Shown: positions 43,014 through 50,629 of the stretch, piece after piece
Numbering within the stretch: the stretch's first letter is position 1
How the letters are laid out: each line of letters starts with the position of its first letter
NCBI GenBank assembly: GCA_938023735.1
Contig: CALJDK010000125.1
Coordinates: forward strand, 1-59,382
DNA from: an uncultured Acidimicrobiales bacterium
Lineage (GTDB): Bacteria; Actinomycetota; Acidimicrobiia; Acidimicrobiales; SHLQ01
Direction of reading: 5' to 3'
DNA length: 59,382 nucleotides
Translations under genes and position numbers: made by a program
The notes under the pieces: model-generated
Seen by the model: only the letters and a program-made list of their open reading frames with translations
Databases searched by the model: none
What the model was told of the DNA's origin: nothing

Positions 43014-44099
43014 TTAGCCCGCTCGCCATTTGTGAGCCACCGTCACGCCGCCGGGTTCGATAAGGGCGCGCCGCTCCTCGGGTGGTCGCGATGTCTCAAG
43101 CTGTTCCTGCTCGTGGGCGAGTAACACCGCACCCGGTTTCATGCGGTCGAGCAGGTCAGGCACCAGGGTCTTCAGCGCCGGAATAGGAAGAAACAGGAAC
43201 ACCACATCAGCCTGCGAAACATCGGCTTCCCGGGCATCGCGGCTAAAGAGCTGCACCTTGTCGACCACAGCTGGGTCGGAGGAGCGTTGTGCGGCGGCCC
43301 GTGCAGCATCGACCAGCGCGGTGTCGGTTTCGTAACCAATTGCGTCACAGCCGTATCGCTCGACCGCCTCGATGAGTACCCGTCCGTCGCCGCAGCCGAG
43401 GTCGATGAGTTGCTGCCCGCGTTCGATACCGGAGAACTCGAGGAGGTGGGGAATGAGTCCGTCGGGGGTGCCGAGAAATGGTCCGAGGTCGGTGGCACTC
43501 GGCTGCCGCTTGCCCAGGAGCTGACGGACCGGTTTCACCACGGCGTACAGCGCGGCGAGCGATGCCGGAAGTGACACGGCGGTGAGATCGTCGACGGTCG
43601 GTCGGAGGCGGGCCGGGATCTTGGCAAGAAGGCCATCGGGGTGTTCCCAATGCAGTTGCACCCGAAACTCCCGGCTGTCGTCGGACAGAAAGGTGCTGTT
43701 GTCGACAAACTGCGTGTGGCGCCTCCAGAGCTCGGGGTTATCGCGCAGCTCGGCCCGGTAGCCGGCCGCTTCAAGCACGCGAGCTGTTGGTTCGAGCGAC
43801 TCCCACGGCACCGAGAGAGAAATGGCATAGATTGCCCGATCTGGTGCGGTTGGTCGGATCGACGAAACCGCTATGTCCCCCCTTTTTCTGACGTCACTAT
43901 CGCTGAGCAGCTTGGAGAGGCGGGAGATCTCGTCGTCGACAACTTGGTCGAGTCCATCGATGGCGGACTTGGCCGACGCGAGGCGTGTCTGCTGTTCGGT
44001 GGAGAACCGGGCGGAATCGTCGGCGAGTTCGGCTAGCGCAGGCCGCAAGCGTTGGGCATTGATTGCGTCGATGAGTAGTTCGTTGAGGTCGTTATCCAT
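43014..44099 (-). CDS. Class I SAM-dependent methyltransferase
   Basis: This 361-residue protein has an N-terminal part with a predicted helical coiled segment (residues 1-75), a middle region, and a C-terminal methyltransferase domain: SAM-binding motif I LIDLGCGDGRVL (231-242), an acidic loop YETDTALVDAAR and the motif II-like region ADVVFLFLPIPALKTLVPDLLDRMKPGAVLLAHE. The target is unknown. The N-terminal extension is unusually long for a small-molecule methyltransferase and could bind a protein or nucleic acid. The gene is convergent with the repeat-tail membrane gene and 31 bases from the beta-propeller gene. Confidence 0.8.
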   Translation of the reverse strand: MDNDLNELLIDAINAQRLRPALAELADDSARFSTEQQTRLASAKSAIDGLDQVVDDEISRLSKLLSDSDVRKRGDIAVSSIRPTAPDRAIYAISLSVPWESLEPTARVLEAAGYRAELRDNPELWRRHTQFVDNSTFLSDDSREFRVQLHWEHPDGLLAKIPARLRPTVDDLTAVSLPASLAALYAVVKPVRQLLGKRQPSATDLGPFLGTPDGLIPHLLEFSGIERGQQLIDLGCGDGRVLIEAVERYGCDAIGYETDTALVDAARAAAQRSSDPAVVDKVQLFSRDAREADVSQADVVFLFLPIPALKTLVPDLLDRMKPGAVLLAHEQEQLETSRPPEERRALIEPGGVTVAHKWRAG

Positions 44100-44130
44100 G
44101 GGGCCTTTCCCTGGGCTGGCCCAAGGTTCG

Positions 44131-45474
44131 TCACGCCCAGGAGATTCGGCTGAGCACGGTGGTGGTGCAGTAGTAGATGTCGCGGTTTCTGCCTGCCGAA
44201 AGGAACATACCGTTTGCGATGCGCGAACCGGTGCTCACACGGCTGAGTAGTTGGCCGGTTTCGATATCGATGACCACGATGTCGTCGGAGCCGTCGGCGG
44301 TGAAGTCGTTGATAACCAACTCACCGGATTTGGGGAACACCACCGGTTGCATCGACGGGCGGATGTCGAGGTGCCATGCCACATCGAGGGAGCCCGCCGT
44401 GCGCACGCCGGCCAGGCCGCCGTTTACCGAATCCCACGCTATGGCCATGTCGTATTCGGGTACGTGCACCGGTGGTGCGATGATTCCGCCGCCGGGTGTG
44501 CCGAATGGCTCGATCGACTCGATATCGGCCGGGTCGTCGATAGAGATTCTGAAGAGCCGTTGGGCGCCGGGCCAAGGCGCTGGGCGTCGCCACGACATGG
44601 CCCGTCCGGGCGGTTCGGGGTAGCGGCCGTTGGGTTGGGTGGTGTGAATCATTCGCACCGACTCGATGTCGCCGCAGTCCATGAGCCAAACCGACCCGTC
44701 GGAGATGCACGAATCCCAGGCGAGACCCCAGTCGTCGTCGGGTTGGCGGTAGCGGGCTTGCCAGTCGTCGAGTTGCATGGTGTTGCCCGCGACCGAAATT
44801 CGGAGGAGATGTTCGGTGCCCGGGACGTAGATGAGGTCGCCGTCGTCGGCGCGGTCGGCGCCGATTCGACCCATCGAACCCTCGGGAAGAACCAACGGCT
44901 CGCCGATGATGTCGAGCGTGTCGGGATCGAGTCTGGTGATGGTGGTGCCGCCCTGGCCTTCGAGCCGAAGGTCTTTGGTGATGAGTGTGCCGTCGCTCAG
45001 TGCCAGGAGTCCGTTGTGGGCGCGGTCGGCGGGTAGCTCGCGTTCGGCTTCTACCGAGAGGTCATCGGCATCGAGGCGGTGAAGGTAGCTGCCGTTCACC
45101 GACAGAATCGAGCCGTTGGCGTGAGCCAGGATTGCGCCACACCACACGTGGTCACCGCACGGGAGTTCGGGAGATGTTGCCAGGGGCTCGAGGGTGTTGG
45201 GTTCGAACCGTTGCACCCAGCCGAATGGGGGAGGGCCGGTGAAGGCGGGCATGGTTCCGCCCACATACCACTGGCCGGGATCGCGCTCGATGGCCATCAC
45301 GTTCCACCGCCCGTTGCGGCTGGTAAGGACCGACGCTTCGCCGTCGGCGGCGTCGAGGCGGCCGGGTGCCGACTTCTGCCGGCGGTTTCCTCCACACTCC
45401 ACCGGCCATGGCGATGGCCAGTACCCAGGATGGAGCTCGGCACGGTCGAGAGGTGTTTGTGGAGCGGGCACCAT
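44131..45474 (-). CDS. Beta-propeller-like protein, function unknown
   Basis: This 447-residue protein has no evident signal peptide. It has repeating strands with Asp/Gly and Trp spacing (RDPGQWYVGGTMPAF, ANGSILSVNGSYLHRLDADD, LSDGTLITKDLRL, DDGDLIYVPGTEHLLRISV, FTADGSDDIVVIDIETGQLLSRV), as in quinoprotein or lactonase-like propellers. I cannot assign an enzyme class; a strictosidine synthase or WD-like fold is also possible. It ends upstream of the methyltransferase start by 31 bases on the same strand, so they may be co-transcribed. It is divergent from the XRE regulator at 45587. Confidence 0.6.
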   Translation of the reverse strand: MVPAPQTPLDRAELHPGYWPSPWPVECGGNRRQKSAPGRLDAADGEASVLTSRNGRWNVMAIERDPGQWYVGGTMPAFTGPPPFGWVQRFEPNTLEPLATSPELPCGDHVWCGAILAHANGSILSVNGSYLHRLDADDLSVEAERELPADRAHNGLLALSDGTLITKDLRLEGQGGTTITRLDPDTLDIIGEPLVLPEGSMGRIGADRADDGDLIYVPGTEHLLRISVAGNTMQLDDWQARYRQPDDDWGLAWDSCISDGSVWLMDCGDIESVRMIHTTQPNGRYPEPPGRAMSWRRPAPWPGAQRLFRISIDDPADIESIEPFGTPGGGIIAPPVHVPEYDMAIAWDSVNGGLAGVRTAGSLDVAWHLDIRPSMQPVVFPKSGELVINDFTADGSDDIVVIDIETGQLLSRVSTGSRIANGMFLSAGRNRDIYYCTTTVLSRISWA

Positions 45475-45534
45475 CTCAATCTAGAGCTGAAGGTGCGAAG
45501 GTTCCAGATCGTCGGGAATGACAGCTCTGCTTTT

Positions 45535-45580
45535 CAATATGTAAAAGATTCTTGACAATATGACAAGGTGTGTTTACATT
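45535..45580 (+). promoter_or_regulatory. Leaderless promoter of XRE gene with candidate operators
   Basis: TTGACA (45552-45557) and TACATT (45575-45580) are separated by 17 bases, and the -10 box ends 6 bases before ATG 45587, so the message is probably leaderless. CAATATG occurs twice (45535-45541, 45556-45562; 21-base spacing), and ATGTAAA (45539-45545) is the inverse of TTTACAT (45573-45579). The latter overlaps the -10 box. These are plausible autoregulatory sites. Confidence 0.65.
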
Positions 45581-45586
45581 GAAATC

Positions 45587-45868
45587 ATGAGCGCCAAGCG
45601 GGCAGGCACCAGCGCTGGAAACAGTCCCAGTAGCAGTCCTGGAAACACTCCTGGAAATACTGTCCGGCGATATCGTCGACTTGCCGATATCACCCAGGCG
45701 CAACTTGCGGCAGAGGTTGAGGTCAGCAGGCAGACCATCGTGTCGATCGAGGGCGGCGACTACAGCCCGTCGGTGTATCTGGCGTTGCGTATCGCAGGTG
45801 TGCTCTCCACCACCGTCGAAACACTCTTTGGCACCGGCGACCGAGCAAGTGAAACGGTCTCGCCATAA
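45587..45868 (+). CDS. XRE-type HTH regulator
   Basis: This 93-residue protein has a low-complexity Ser/Gly/Asn-rich N-terminus (about 25 residues, SPSSSPGNTPGNT) then an XRE helix-turn-helix (YRRLADITQAQLAAEVEVSRQTIVSIEGGDYSPSVYLALRIAGVL), ending at a TLFGTGD segment. The family resembles small regulators paired with a membrane protein gene. The ATG at 45587 is selected from the promoter position; an in-frame ATG at 45560 lies within the promoter. The gene after it (45865-46033) looks broken. Confidence 0.85.
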   Translation: MSAKRAGTSAGNSPSSSPGNTPGNTVRRYRRLADITQAQLAAEVEVSRQTIVSIEGGDYSPSVYLALRIAGVLSTTVETLFGTGDRASETVSP

Positions 45869-46033
45869 ACAAGAAAGCGAACACGGAGATGCCGACGGTG
45901 GATTCCTGGCGGTTTCCTCGATGCTGCGTCGATTGGGCTCGTGGTCGGTGCCATCGCCGGTGTTGTTGGGGTGACCTTGGAAGGCCGTCGGCACCGGAAA
46001 CAGGAAGAACTTGCGGCCCTGCGCGAGGACTAA
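45865..46033 (+). pseudogene. Frameshifted small membrane protein
   Basis: After the XRE stop there is a reading frame without a proper start (ATA at 45865 where ATGA overlap would be expected) that encodes NKKANTEMPTVDSWR. Continuing in a different frame from about 45918 gives GGFLDAASIGLVVGAIAG, a clear hydrophobic helix, then a basic/acidic tail ending at the TAA at 46031-46033. XRE regulators of this type are commonly followed by a small membrane protein. The combination suggests a gene with a lost start and a frameshift, or a sequencing error; a programmed shift has no slippery site here. Confidence 0.4.
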
Positions 46034-46088
46034 CGGAACGGCCCATTGGCTTCGTCGCTTGTGGGTTATGTAGCGCCTGTCTTTTTCC

Positions 46089-46117
46089 TTGACGGCGGGG
46101 CGGAAGTTTCGTACCGT
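46089..46117 (+). promoter_or_regulatory. Predicted promoter for the 46381 gene
   Basis: TTGACG (46089-46094) and TACCGT (46112-46117) stand 17 bases apart. Transcription would start near 46124, giving a leader of about 255 bases before the ATG at 46381. The leader holds GTCTC/GAGAC (46129-46133, 46138-46142), a GGCC-based hairpin near 46146, a short ORF at 46199, and GCCGGAA/TTCCGGC near 46302-46318. Confidence 0.5.
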
Positions 46118-46198
46118 CATGCCTTCGTGTCTCACTTGAGACCCCGGCCTGTCACGGGCCGACCCGGTATTCGGTTTGCAGGAAGAACAGGAAAAGGC

Positions 46199-46243
46199 AT
46201 GTCCGCACGCGTCGTCATCAAGGCTTCTTTGCCCGCCCGCTAG
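46199..46243 (+). CDS. Possible 14-residue leader peptide
   Basis: ATG 46199 to TAG 46243 encodes MSARVVIKASLPAR. It has a good purine-rich ribosome binding site (GGAAAAGG, ending two bases before ATG). It lies in the long leader between the predicted promoter at 46089 and the small gene at 46381. A hairpin-rich GC stretch follows. It could be a translated regulatory uORF; the peptide shows no amino acid bias that would reveal a signal. The 347-base region 46034-46380 holds no other gene I can support. Confidence 0.35.
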   Translation: MSARVVIKASLPAR

Positions 46244-46380
46244 GGCTTGCGCGCGCGTCTGCGCCCGCACGCCTTTGTCAGCGGGCCGCAACCTTATCCG
46301 GCCGGAATTCTTCCGGCTCCACCCAACACCATTTACTCCTGCTGAACCTCCAGCGGCTTCCCGAACGAGGGAGGTGAACC

Positions 46381-46608
46381 ATGACTGATCAACAAACCCT
46401 TTCGTCGCGTCCCTACTCCCGCTCCACGCCCAGATGGGCTCGTCGCGCCCGGGGACTTGGTGAAGACATCGCCTATGTCGTCGACGGTTGGAGCGATGTT
46501 CCGAAGCCGCGGCCCAAAGTACTGCTCGGTATCGGTGCTTGTCTGCTGACCTGGAGCAAGGGACCTCCCGAAGTCGTCGATCGGGTTTTGTTGTTGCTCG
46601 GTTCCTAG
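46381..46608 (+). CDS. Small protein of unknown function
   Basis: This 75-residue protein starts with a strong ribosome binding site (GGGAGGTGA, three bases before ATG). The N-terminus is rich in Arg, Ser and Thr; the C-terminal half has a weakly hydrophobic stretch (PKVLLGIGACLLTWSKG, then VVDRVLLLL), possibly a membrane-associated helix. I do not recognise it. The stop overlaps the end of the convergent K+ channel gene by four bases. The long leader upstream suggests regulated expression. Confidence 0.6.
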   Translation: MTDQQTLSSRPYSRSTPRWARRARGLGEDIAYVVDGWSDVPKPRPKVLLGIGACLLTWSKGPPEVVDRVLLLLGS

Positions 46609-47669
46609 TCGGCTACCTGTCGGGGCGGCTTGTGTCCCTCTCGGAGAACGATGAGGGTGTCTTTGGCTTCGATGACGAGGTCCGCGAGTTCGTGCGGTGG
46701 CAGCCGAACGCCGTCACGAACCACTGCTACCAGTGTGGCCCCCGCCGGAATGGCTGGGGGTCCACTGGTTGTCGGTGTCACTTGCACCAACTCGAGGCCT
46801 CGGCCAGCATCGAGCATGTCATCGACAACTTGCACTGCCCCCGGAGACTGGGTGCCGAGCCCAAGCATCCGGCCTACCGCAGCGGTCGCGTCGATGACTT
46901 CATTGGCGCCACCCTGTCGGAGCAGGTGCAGGTTTTCCTGCTCCTTGCCGGCGGCCACGATATGGACGGTGGGGTTCATCTCTCGCGCAGTGAGCGTGAT
47001 GAGCACGGCGGTGTCATCGCGGTTCGGTGCAACGATCACCGCTTTCGCTCGGTCGATCGCTGCGCTCTCGAGCACGGCCCGTTTGCTGGCGTCGCCATGA
47101 AGTGTGACGATTCCGGCGTCGTTGGCATCGGCCAGCGACGCTTCGTCAGTATCGACCGCCAAGATGTCGTCCGGGTCGACGCCGCGGGCCAGAAGGTCGG
47201 CCACCGCACTATGCCCGGTCGCGCCGTACCCGCAGATAACGATGTGGTCTTTCACGCTTCTTCTCCAACGTTTGGCGGCCAGTATCTGGCGTGATTGTTC
47301 GGTGAGGACTTCGACGGTGGTGCCTACCACCAAGATGAGGAACAGGATTCGCGCCGGGGTGATAAGCACGATGGTGGCCAGTCGAGCCCCCTGGCTCACC
47401 GCCGTGATGTCGCCGTAGCCGGTGGTGGTCACGGTGACCGATGCGTAGTAGAGCGCATCGAGGATGCCGATCGGGTCGTCGGTTACATCGATATAGCCGT
47501 CCCGGCCAAGCAGCACCACAAGGGCGATGAACACCACGAGTGTCACGGCCATTGCGATACGGCGCAGCACCGCAAACAGCGGGGTACGGGTGGCTCGCGG
47601 AATGCGGATCTGCTCGGCGAGCTTCTGTAGCGAGTCGTCGATGTCGCCGGAAGGGTTGAGGGCGCTCAC
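46605..47669 (-). CDS. Two-TM potassium channel with RCK/TrkA domain
   Basis: This 354-residue protein has two transmembrane helices (35-55 and 95-118) around a pore loop with the selectivity filter TTTGYGD (residues 81-87). The C-terminal cytoplasmic part has an RCK N domain (HIVICGYGATGHSAVADLL near 140, NAD-binding type, with acid at AVDTD) and an RCK C domain (VVRDGVRLPPHELADLVIEAKDTLIVL). It would gate K+ flux. It is the same layout as MthK-like or Kch channels. It stands alone between convergent and co-directional neighbours. Confidence 0.92.
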   Translation of the reverse strand: MSALNPSGDIDDSLQKLAEQIRIPRATRTPLFAVLRRIAMAVTLVVFIALVVLLGRDGYIDVTDDPIGILDALYYASVTVTTTGYGDITAVSQGARLATIVLITPARILFLILVVGTTVEVLTEQSRQILAAKRWRRSVKDHIVICGYGATGHSAVADLLARGVDPDDILAVDTDEASLADANDAGIVTLHGDASKRAVLESAAIDRAKAVIVAPNRDDTAVLITLTAREMNPTVHIVAAGKEQENLHLLRQGGANEVIDATAAVGRMLGLGTQSPGAVQVVDDMLDAGRGLELVQVTPTTSGPPAIPAGATLVAVVRDGVRLPPHELADLVIEAKDTLIVLREGHKPPRQVAD

Positions 47670-47689
47670 TCCAACCAGCCTAAAGCAGG

Positions 47690-48760
47690 TCAGGGCCAGA
47701 TGTCGCCGATAGTGAAGCCCTCCGGGAACGGCTCGGTGTCGTCTAGTACGTACTCGCTAAATCCAGTGATCCACGCCTGACCGCCGACTTCAGGCACGAC
47801 GGCCGGGTAGGGGCTGGCGACGTCTTTGGCTGTGGTGGTGGCTTTCAGAAGTCGCGCCGTGAACGTGGTGCCGAGAGGTCCTTCGTGGACAAACTCTTCA
47901 CCGATTGCCAACTGACCCTTCGCAAACAGCACCGCCATGATCGCCGATGTTCCCGTTCCGCAGGGGCAACGGTCGAGGGCTCCCGTCCAGGTCGCTGGCC
48001 GGTCCCAATCGAGCTGTCCGGTTGCCACGGTGACGGCGTTGCGGCGCGTGGCTCCGGGGACCGATGGCGCGCCGGTGAGCTGAGAAATCGTTGGGCCGGT
48101 GAGTGAGGGTTCGAGAGGATGAACCACTGGATGCTGCTCGCGGGTGGCGACGCGAATCATCTCACTAGCCCGCGCTATTTCGGCGCCGTTTGCTGCGGAC
48201 AGGTCGATGCCCAAGTCGTCGCCGTTGGCGATGGCGTAGAACATGCCACCCCACGAGATGTCGACGGGCACGATGCCGTACTCGGGAACCTCGATCGGAA
48301 CGTCCAAGGCCATGGCGAAAGCAGGCACGTTGCGAAATGTCACCCGGGTGACTTTGCCGTCGGCGCATTCGGCCCTGATGCCTATGAGTCCGGCGGGTGC
48401 TTCGAGCGTGAGTACGGTGACCGGTTCGACCATAGGCAGGATGCCGGTTTCGAGTAGCACCGTGGCCACGCAGATCGTGTTGCTTCCCGACATGGCCGGG
48501 TACTCGGTCTGCTCCATGATGATGAATCCGGCGTCGGCGCGAGGATCGGTGGGCGGCACCAGAATGTTGCAGCAGAGACCTGGGTATCCGTTGGGTTCGC
48601 GGAGCATGCGGAGCCTGATGTGGTCGGCGTTGGCTTCGAGCCACTGCGCCTTGGCAAGCATGGTGTCGCCCGGTGGGTCGTCGACACCGCCGGTAATCAC
48701 CCGCCCTGGTTCACCTTCAGCATGAACCTCGACCGCAACAATCCGCTCCGAAAATCCCAT
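47690..48760 (-). CDS. Proline racemase superfamily protein, Ser at first catalytic position
   Basis: This 356-residue protein shows the family fold motifs. The first catalytic site reads MSGSNTICVA with Ser91 where racemases have Cys; the second reads DRCPCGTGTS with Cys267 in the usual place. Ser/Cys and Thr/Cys variants are known for hydroxyproline 2-epimerase or trans-3-hydroxyproline dehydratase activity rather than proline racemase. The protein is probably cytoplasmic and acts on hydroxyproline-like compounds; precise activity cannot be told from sequence alone. It is 20 bases upstream of the K+ channel start on the same strand. Confidence 0.87.
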   Translation of the reverse strand: MGFSERIVAVEVHAEGEPGRVITGGVDDPPGDTMLAKAQWLEANADHIRLRMLREPNGYPGLCCNILVPPTDPRADAGFIIMEQTEYPAMSGSNTICVATVLLETGILPMVEPVTVLTLEAPAGLIGIRAECADGKVTRVTFRNVPAFAMALDVPIEVPEYGIVPVDISWGGMFYAIANGDDLGIDLSAANGAEIARASEMIRVATREQHPVVHPLEPSLTGPTISQLTGAPSVPGATRRNAVTVATGQLDWDRPATWTGALDRCPCGTGTSAIMAVLFAKGQLAIGEEFVHEGPLGTTFTARLLKATTTAKDVASPYPAVVPEVGGQAWITGFSEYVLDDTEPFPEGFTIGDIWP

Positions 48761-48786
48761 CGCCCGACCCTACTGCTCAAAACAAA

Positions 48787-48807
48787 GCACGGTTCCAGAC
48801 ACCGTAT
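48787..48807. repeat. Short palindrome of the cassette-repeat family
   Basis: Stem ACGGT/ACCGT (48789-48793, 48801-48805) with loop TCCAGAC. CACGGTTCCAGACACYGT is shared with 16162-16179, and TGTTTGG follows both. In both cases the palindrome lies 20-27 bases upstream of an ATGTCTGCG start (16201 and 48832). Confidence 0.65.
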
Positions 48808-48831
48808 TCTGTTTGGGATAGACCGGAAGAG

Positions 48832-49722
48832 ATGTCTGCGCCGTTCCTTTCGTCTGTTTTGTTCACTGAACCTGAGCTTGGGGTTGAGGCAGACGAACCT
48901 GAGGACACCCAGGAGTCGAGCGGCGAGTTTGATCCGGATGACTTTCCTGACTGGTACAAGGACAAGGTCGCCGATGACGATGACGATGTCGATGATGGCG
49001 ACCACCGAGGTTCTGGGGACGAGGCCTCCGGCGGTAGAGATCTGCAGCGCCCGTACTTTTGCGACCTCGCGGTGGTGCAAACACTCGACCGGCTTGCGTT
49101 TGGCGAAGTCACAGTGCTGGCCGGCGACAACGGGTCGGGGAAGTCGACACTGATCGAAGCGATCGCCGTGGCGGCTGGGTTCAACCCCGAGGGCGGCAGT
49201 CGCAACCTCATGTTCAGCACCTTCGATACCCATAGCCAGTTGGCCGACTACCTGACGCTTCGATGGAACGCCCGACCCAAATGGGGGTGGTTCTTACGGG
49301 CCGAGACCTTCTACGGCATGGCTACCCACATCACCAAGGACAACGATCCGCAGTCGGGCATTGCGGTGATGTTTCCCGATCTGCACAACCGCTCGCACGG
49401 CGAGTCATTTCTTGCGCTGGCCGAGAGTCGGTTCACCGGCAAGGGCCTGTACATCTTTGATGAGCCCGAGGCTGCGCTGTCGATTCAGGGGCAGATGCGC
49501 CTGGCCAACATCATCGATGCCTCGGTGGCGAAGGGTTCGCAGTTCATTATCTCAACGCACTCGCCGTTCCTCATGGGCATCCCGGGTGCAACGATTGTCG
49601 AGACTGCCGCCGACGAGGGGCTCACGCACACCACCTTTGACGATCTCACCTCGACAGCCCTCTGGCGAAGATTCTTCGCCGCCCCAGATGATCTCCACAC
49701 CAAACTCAGAAACCCAAAGTGA
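48832..49722 (+). CDS. ABC/AAA-type ATPase with acidic N-terminus
   Basis: This 296-residue protein has a Glu/Asp-rich N-terminus (residues 20-65, including a run of Asp) and then one ATP-binding domain: Walker A GDNGSGKST (98-106), a signature-like HGESFLAL, Walker B LYIFDEPEAALS and a late IISTHSPFLMGI (switch). It resembles the small AAA_21-type ATPases used in defence and DNA-repair systems, with no coiled-coil insertion. It has no evident partner on either side, so its role cannot be fixed. GGAAGAG right before ATG is the ribosome binding site. Confidence 0.8.
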   Translation: MSAPFLSSVLFTEPELGVEADEPEDTQESSGEFDPDDFPDWYKDKVADDDDDVDDGDHRGSGDEASGGRDLQRPYFCDLAVVQTLDRLAFGEVTVLAGDNGSGKSTLIEAIAVAAGFNPEGGSRNLMFSTFDTHSQLADYLTLRWNARPKWGWFLRAETFYGMATHITKDNDPQSGIAVMFPDLHNRSHGESFLALAESRFTGKGLYIFDEPEAALSIQGQMRLANIIDASVAKGSQFIISTHSPFLMGIPGATIVETAADEGLTHTTFDDLTSTALWRRFFAAPDDLHTKLRNPK

Positions 49723-49771
49723 ACAGAGGTGTGAGTTCGTTGAGTGTGGTGGGGTGGCGTACGGTTCGGCG

Positions 49772-50629
49772 GTGAGTTCGTCGTCTTCGGTGTCTCCCTC
49801 GACGCCCCGTTCAACCATTCGTCTGGTCGCGACCGACCTTGACGGCACTCTGCTGGGGTCCGATCAGGTCGTTAGCGAACGAACCTATGAGATTTTCTCT
49901 CTAGCTCAGGCTGCCGGGGTGACCATCGTGGCGGCGACCGGCCGGGGGCCAACGGCGTTGCCGGTGTTTGAACCGATGGGGGTTATCGAGATGGCGGTGT
50001 GTTCGAACGGGGCCATCGTTGTCGACTTGGACACCAACGAGATCGTTGAGCGCAATGAACTCGATGGCGCCTCGGTCGAGACAATCTTCGGAGAAGTGAC
50101 CGGCGCGCTCGCAGGGTCCTGCTTTGCCTGGGAGTCCGCGAACGGGTTCGGCTGGAGTGGTGACTTTGCGTCCCACGGTCAGATTCTCATCGACTCCTAC
50201 GGTGTTGATGGCAGCGTCGACTTCAAGCCTTCGGCTCCGGTGTCGAAAGCCTTCGTGGCTCACGCCGACGTTGGGTACGCCGATCTGGCTGAGCGAGTGA
50301 AGGACATCATTTCGGTCGAATGTGAGGTGAGTTCGGCAGGCTTGCCGTTTGTCGTCATCACGGCTGCAAATGTCACCAAGGCCGACACGCTGAGTCGGCT
50401 CTGCGCTCGGAAGGGAATCGACCCATCCGAGGTTGTGGCGTTTGGTGATAGCTGGAACGATCTCGAGATGCTTGAGTGGGCCGGAATGGGAGTAGCGATG
50501 GCCAACGCCAACCACGATGTCAAGAAGGCCGCAGACGCAGTTGCTGGCTCGCACGACGATGACGGCGTTGCCAACTTCCTTGTCGAACTGCTCGGCCTCG
50601 ACCCGCCACAACGCGACACAGGTGTCTGA
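49772..50629 (+). CDS. HAD superfamily phosphatase (Cof type)
   Basis: This 285-residue protein has a Ser-rich start, then motif I VATDLDGTLLG with both catalytic Asp, a Cof-type cap domain (about 100-210), and the motif III/IV region KGIDPSEVVAFGDSWNDLEMLEWAG. Such enzymes dephosphorylate sugar phosphates or cofactors. GTG 49772 is taken as start; a GTG at 49754 is possible. The stop is within the start of the MFS gene (8-base overlap). Confidence 0.88.
   Translation: MSSSSSVSPSTPRSTIRLVATDLDGTLLGSDQVVSERTYEIFSLAQAAGVTIVAATGRGPTALPVFEPMGVIEMAVCSNGAIVVDLDTNEIVERNELDGASVETIFGEVTGALAGSCFAWESANGFGWSGDFASHGQILIDSYGVDGSVDFKPSAPVSKAFVAHADVGYADLAERVKDIISVECEVSSAGLPFVVITAANVTKADTLSRLCARKGIDPSEVVAFGDSWNDLEMLEWAGMGVAMANANHDVKKAADAVAGSHDDDGVANFLVELLGLDPPQRDTGV

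Noticed and set aside
46034-46380. tRNA or known ncRNA in the gap
   Set aside because: No T-arm GGTTCGA-like motif, no cloverleaf and no match I recognise; only short hairpins and a short ORF are visible.
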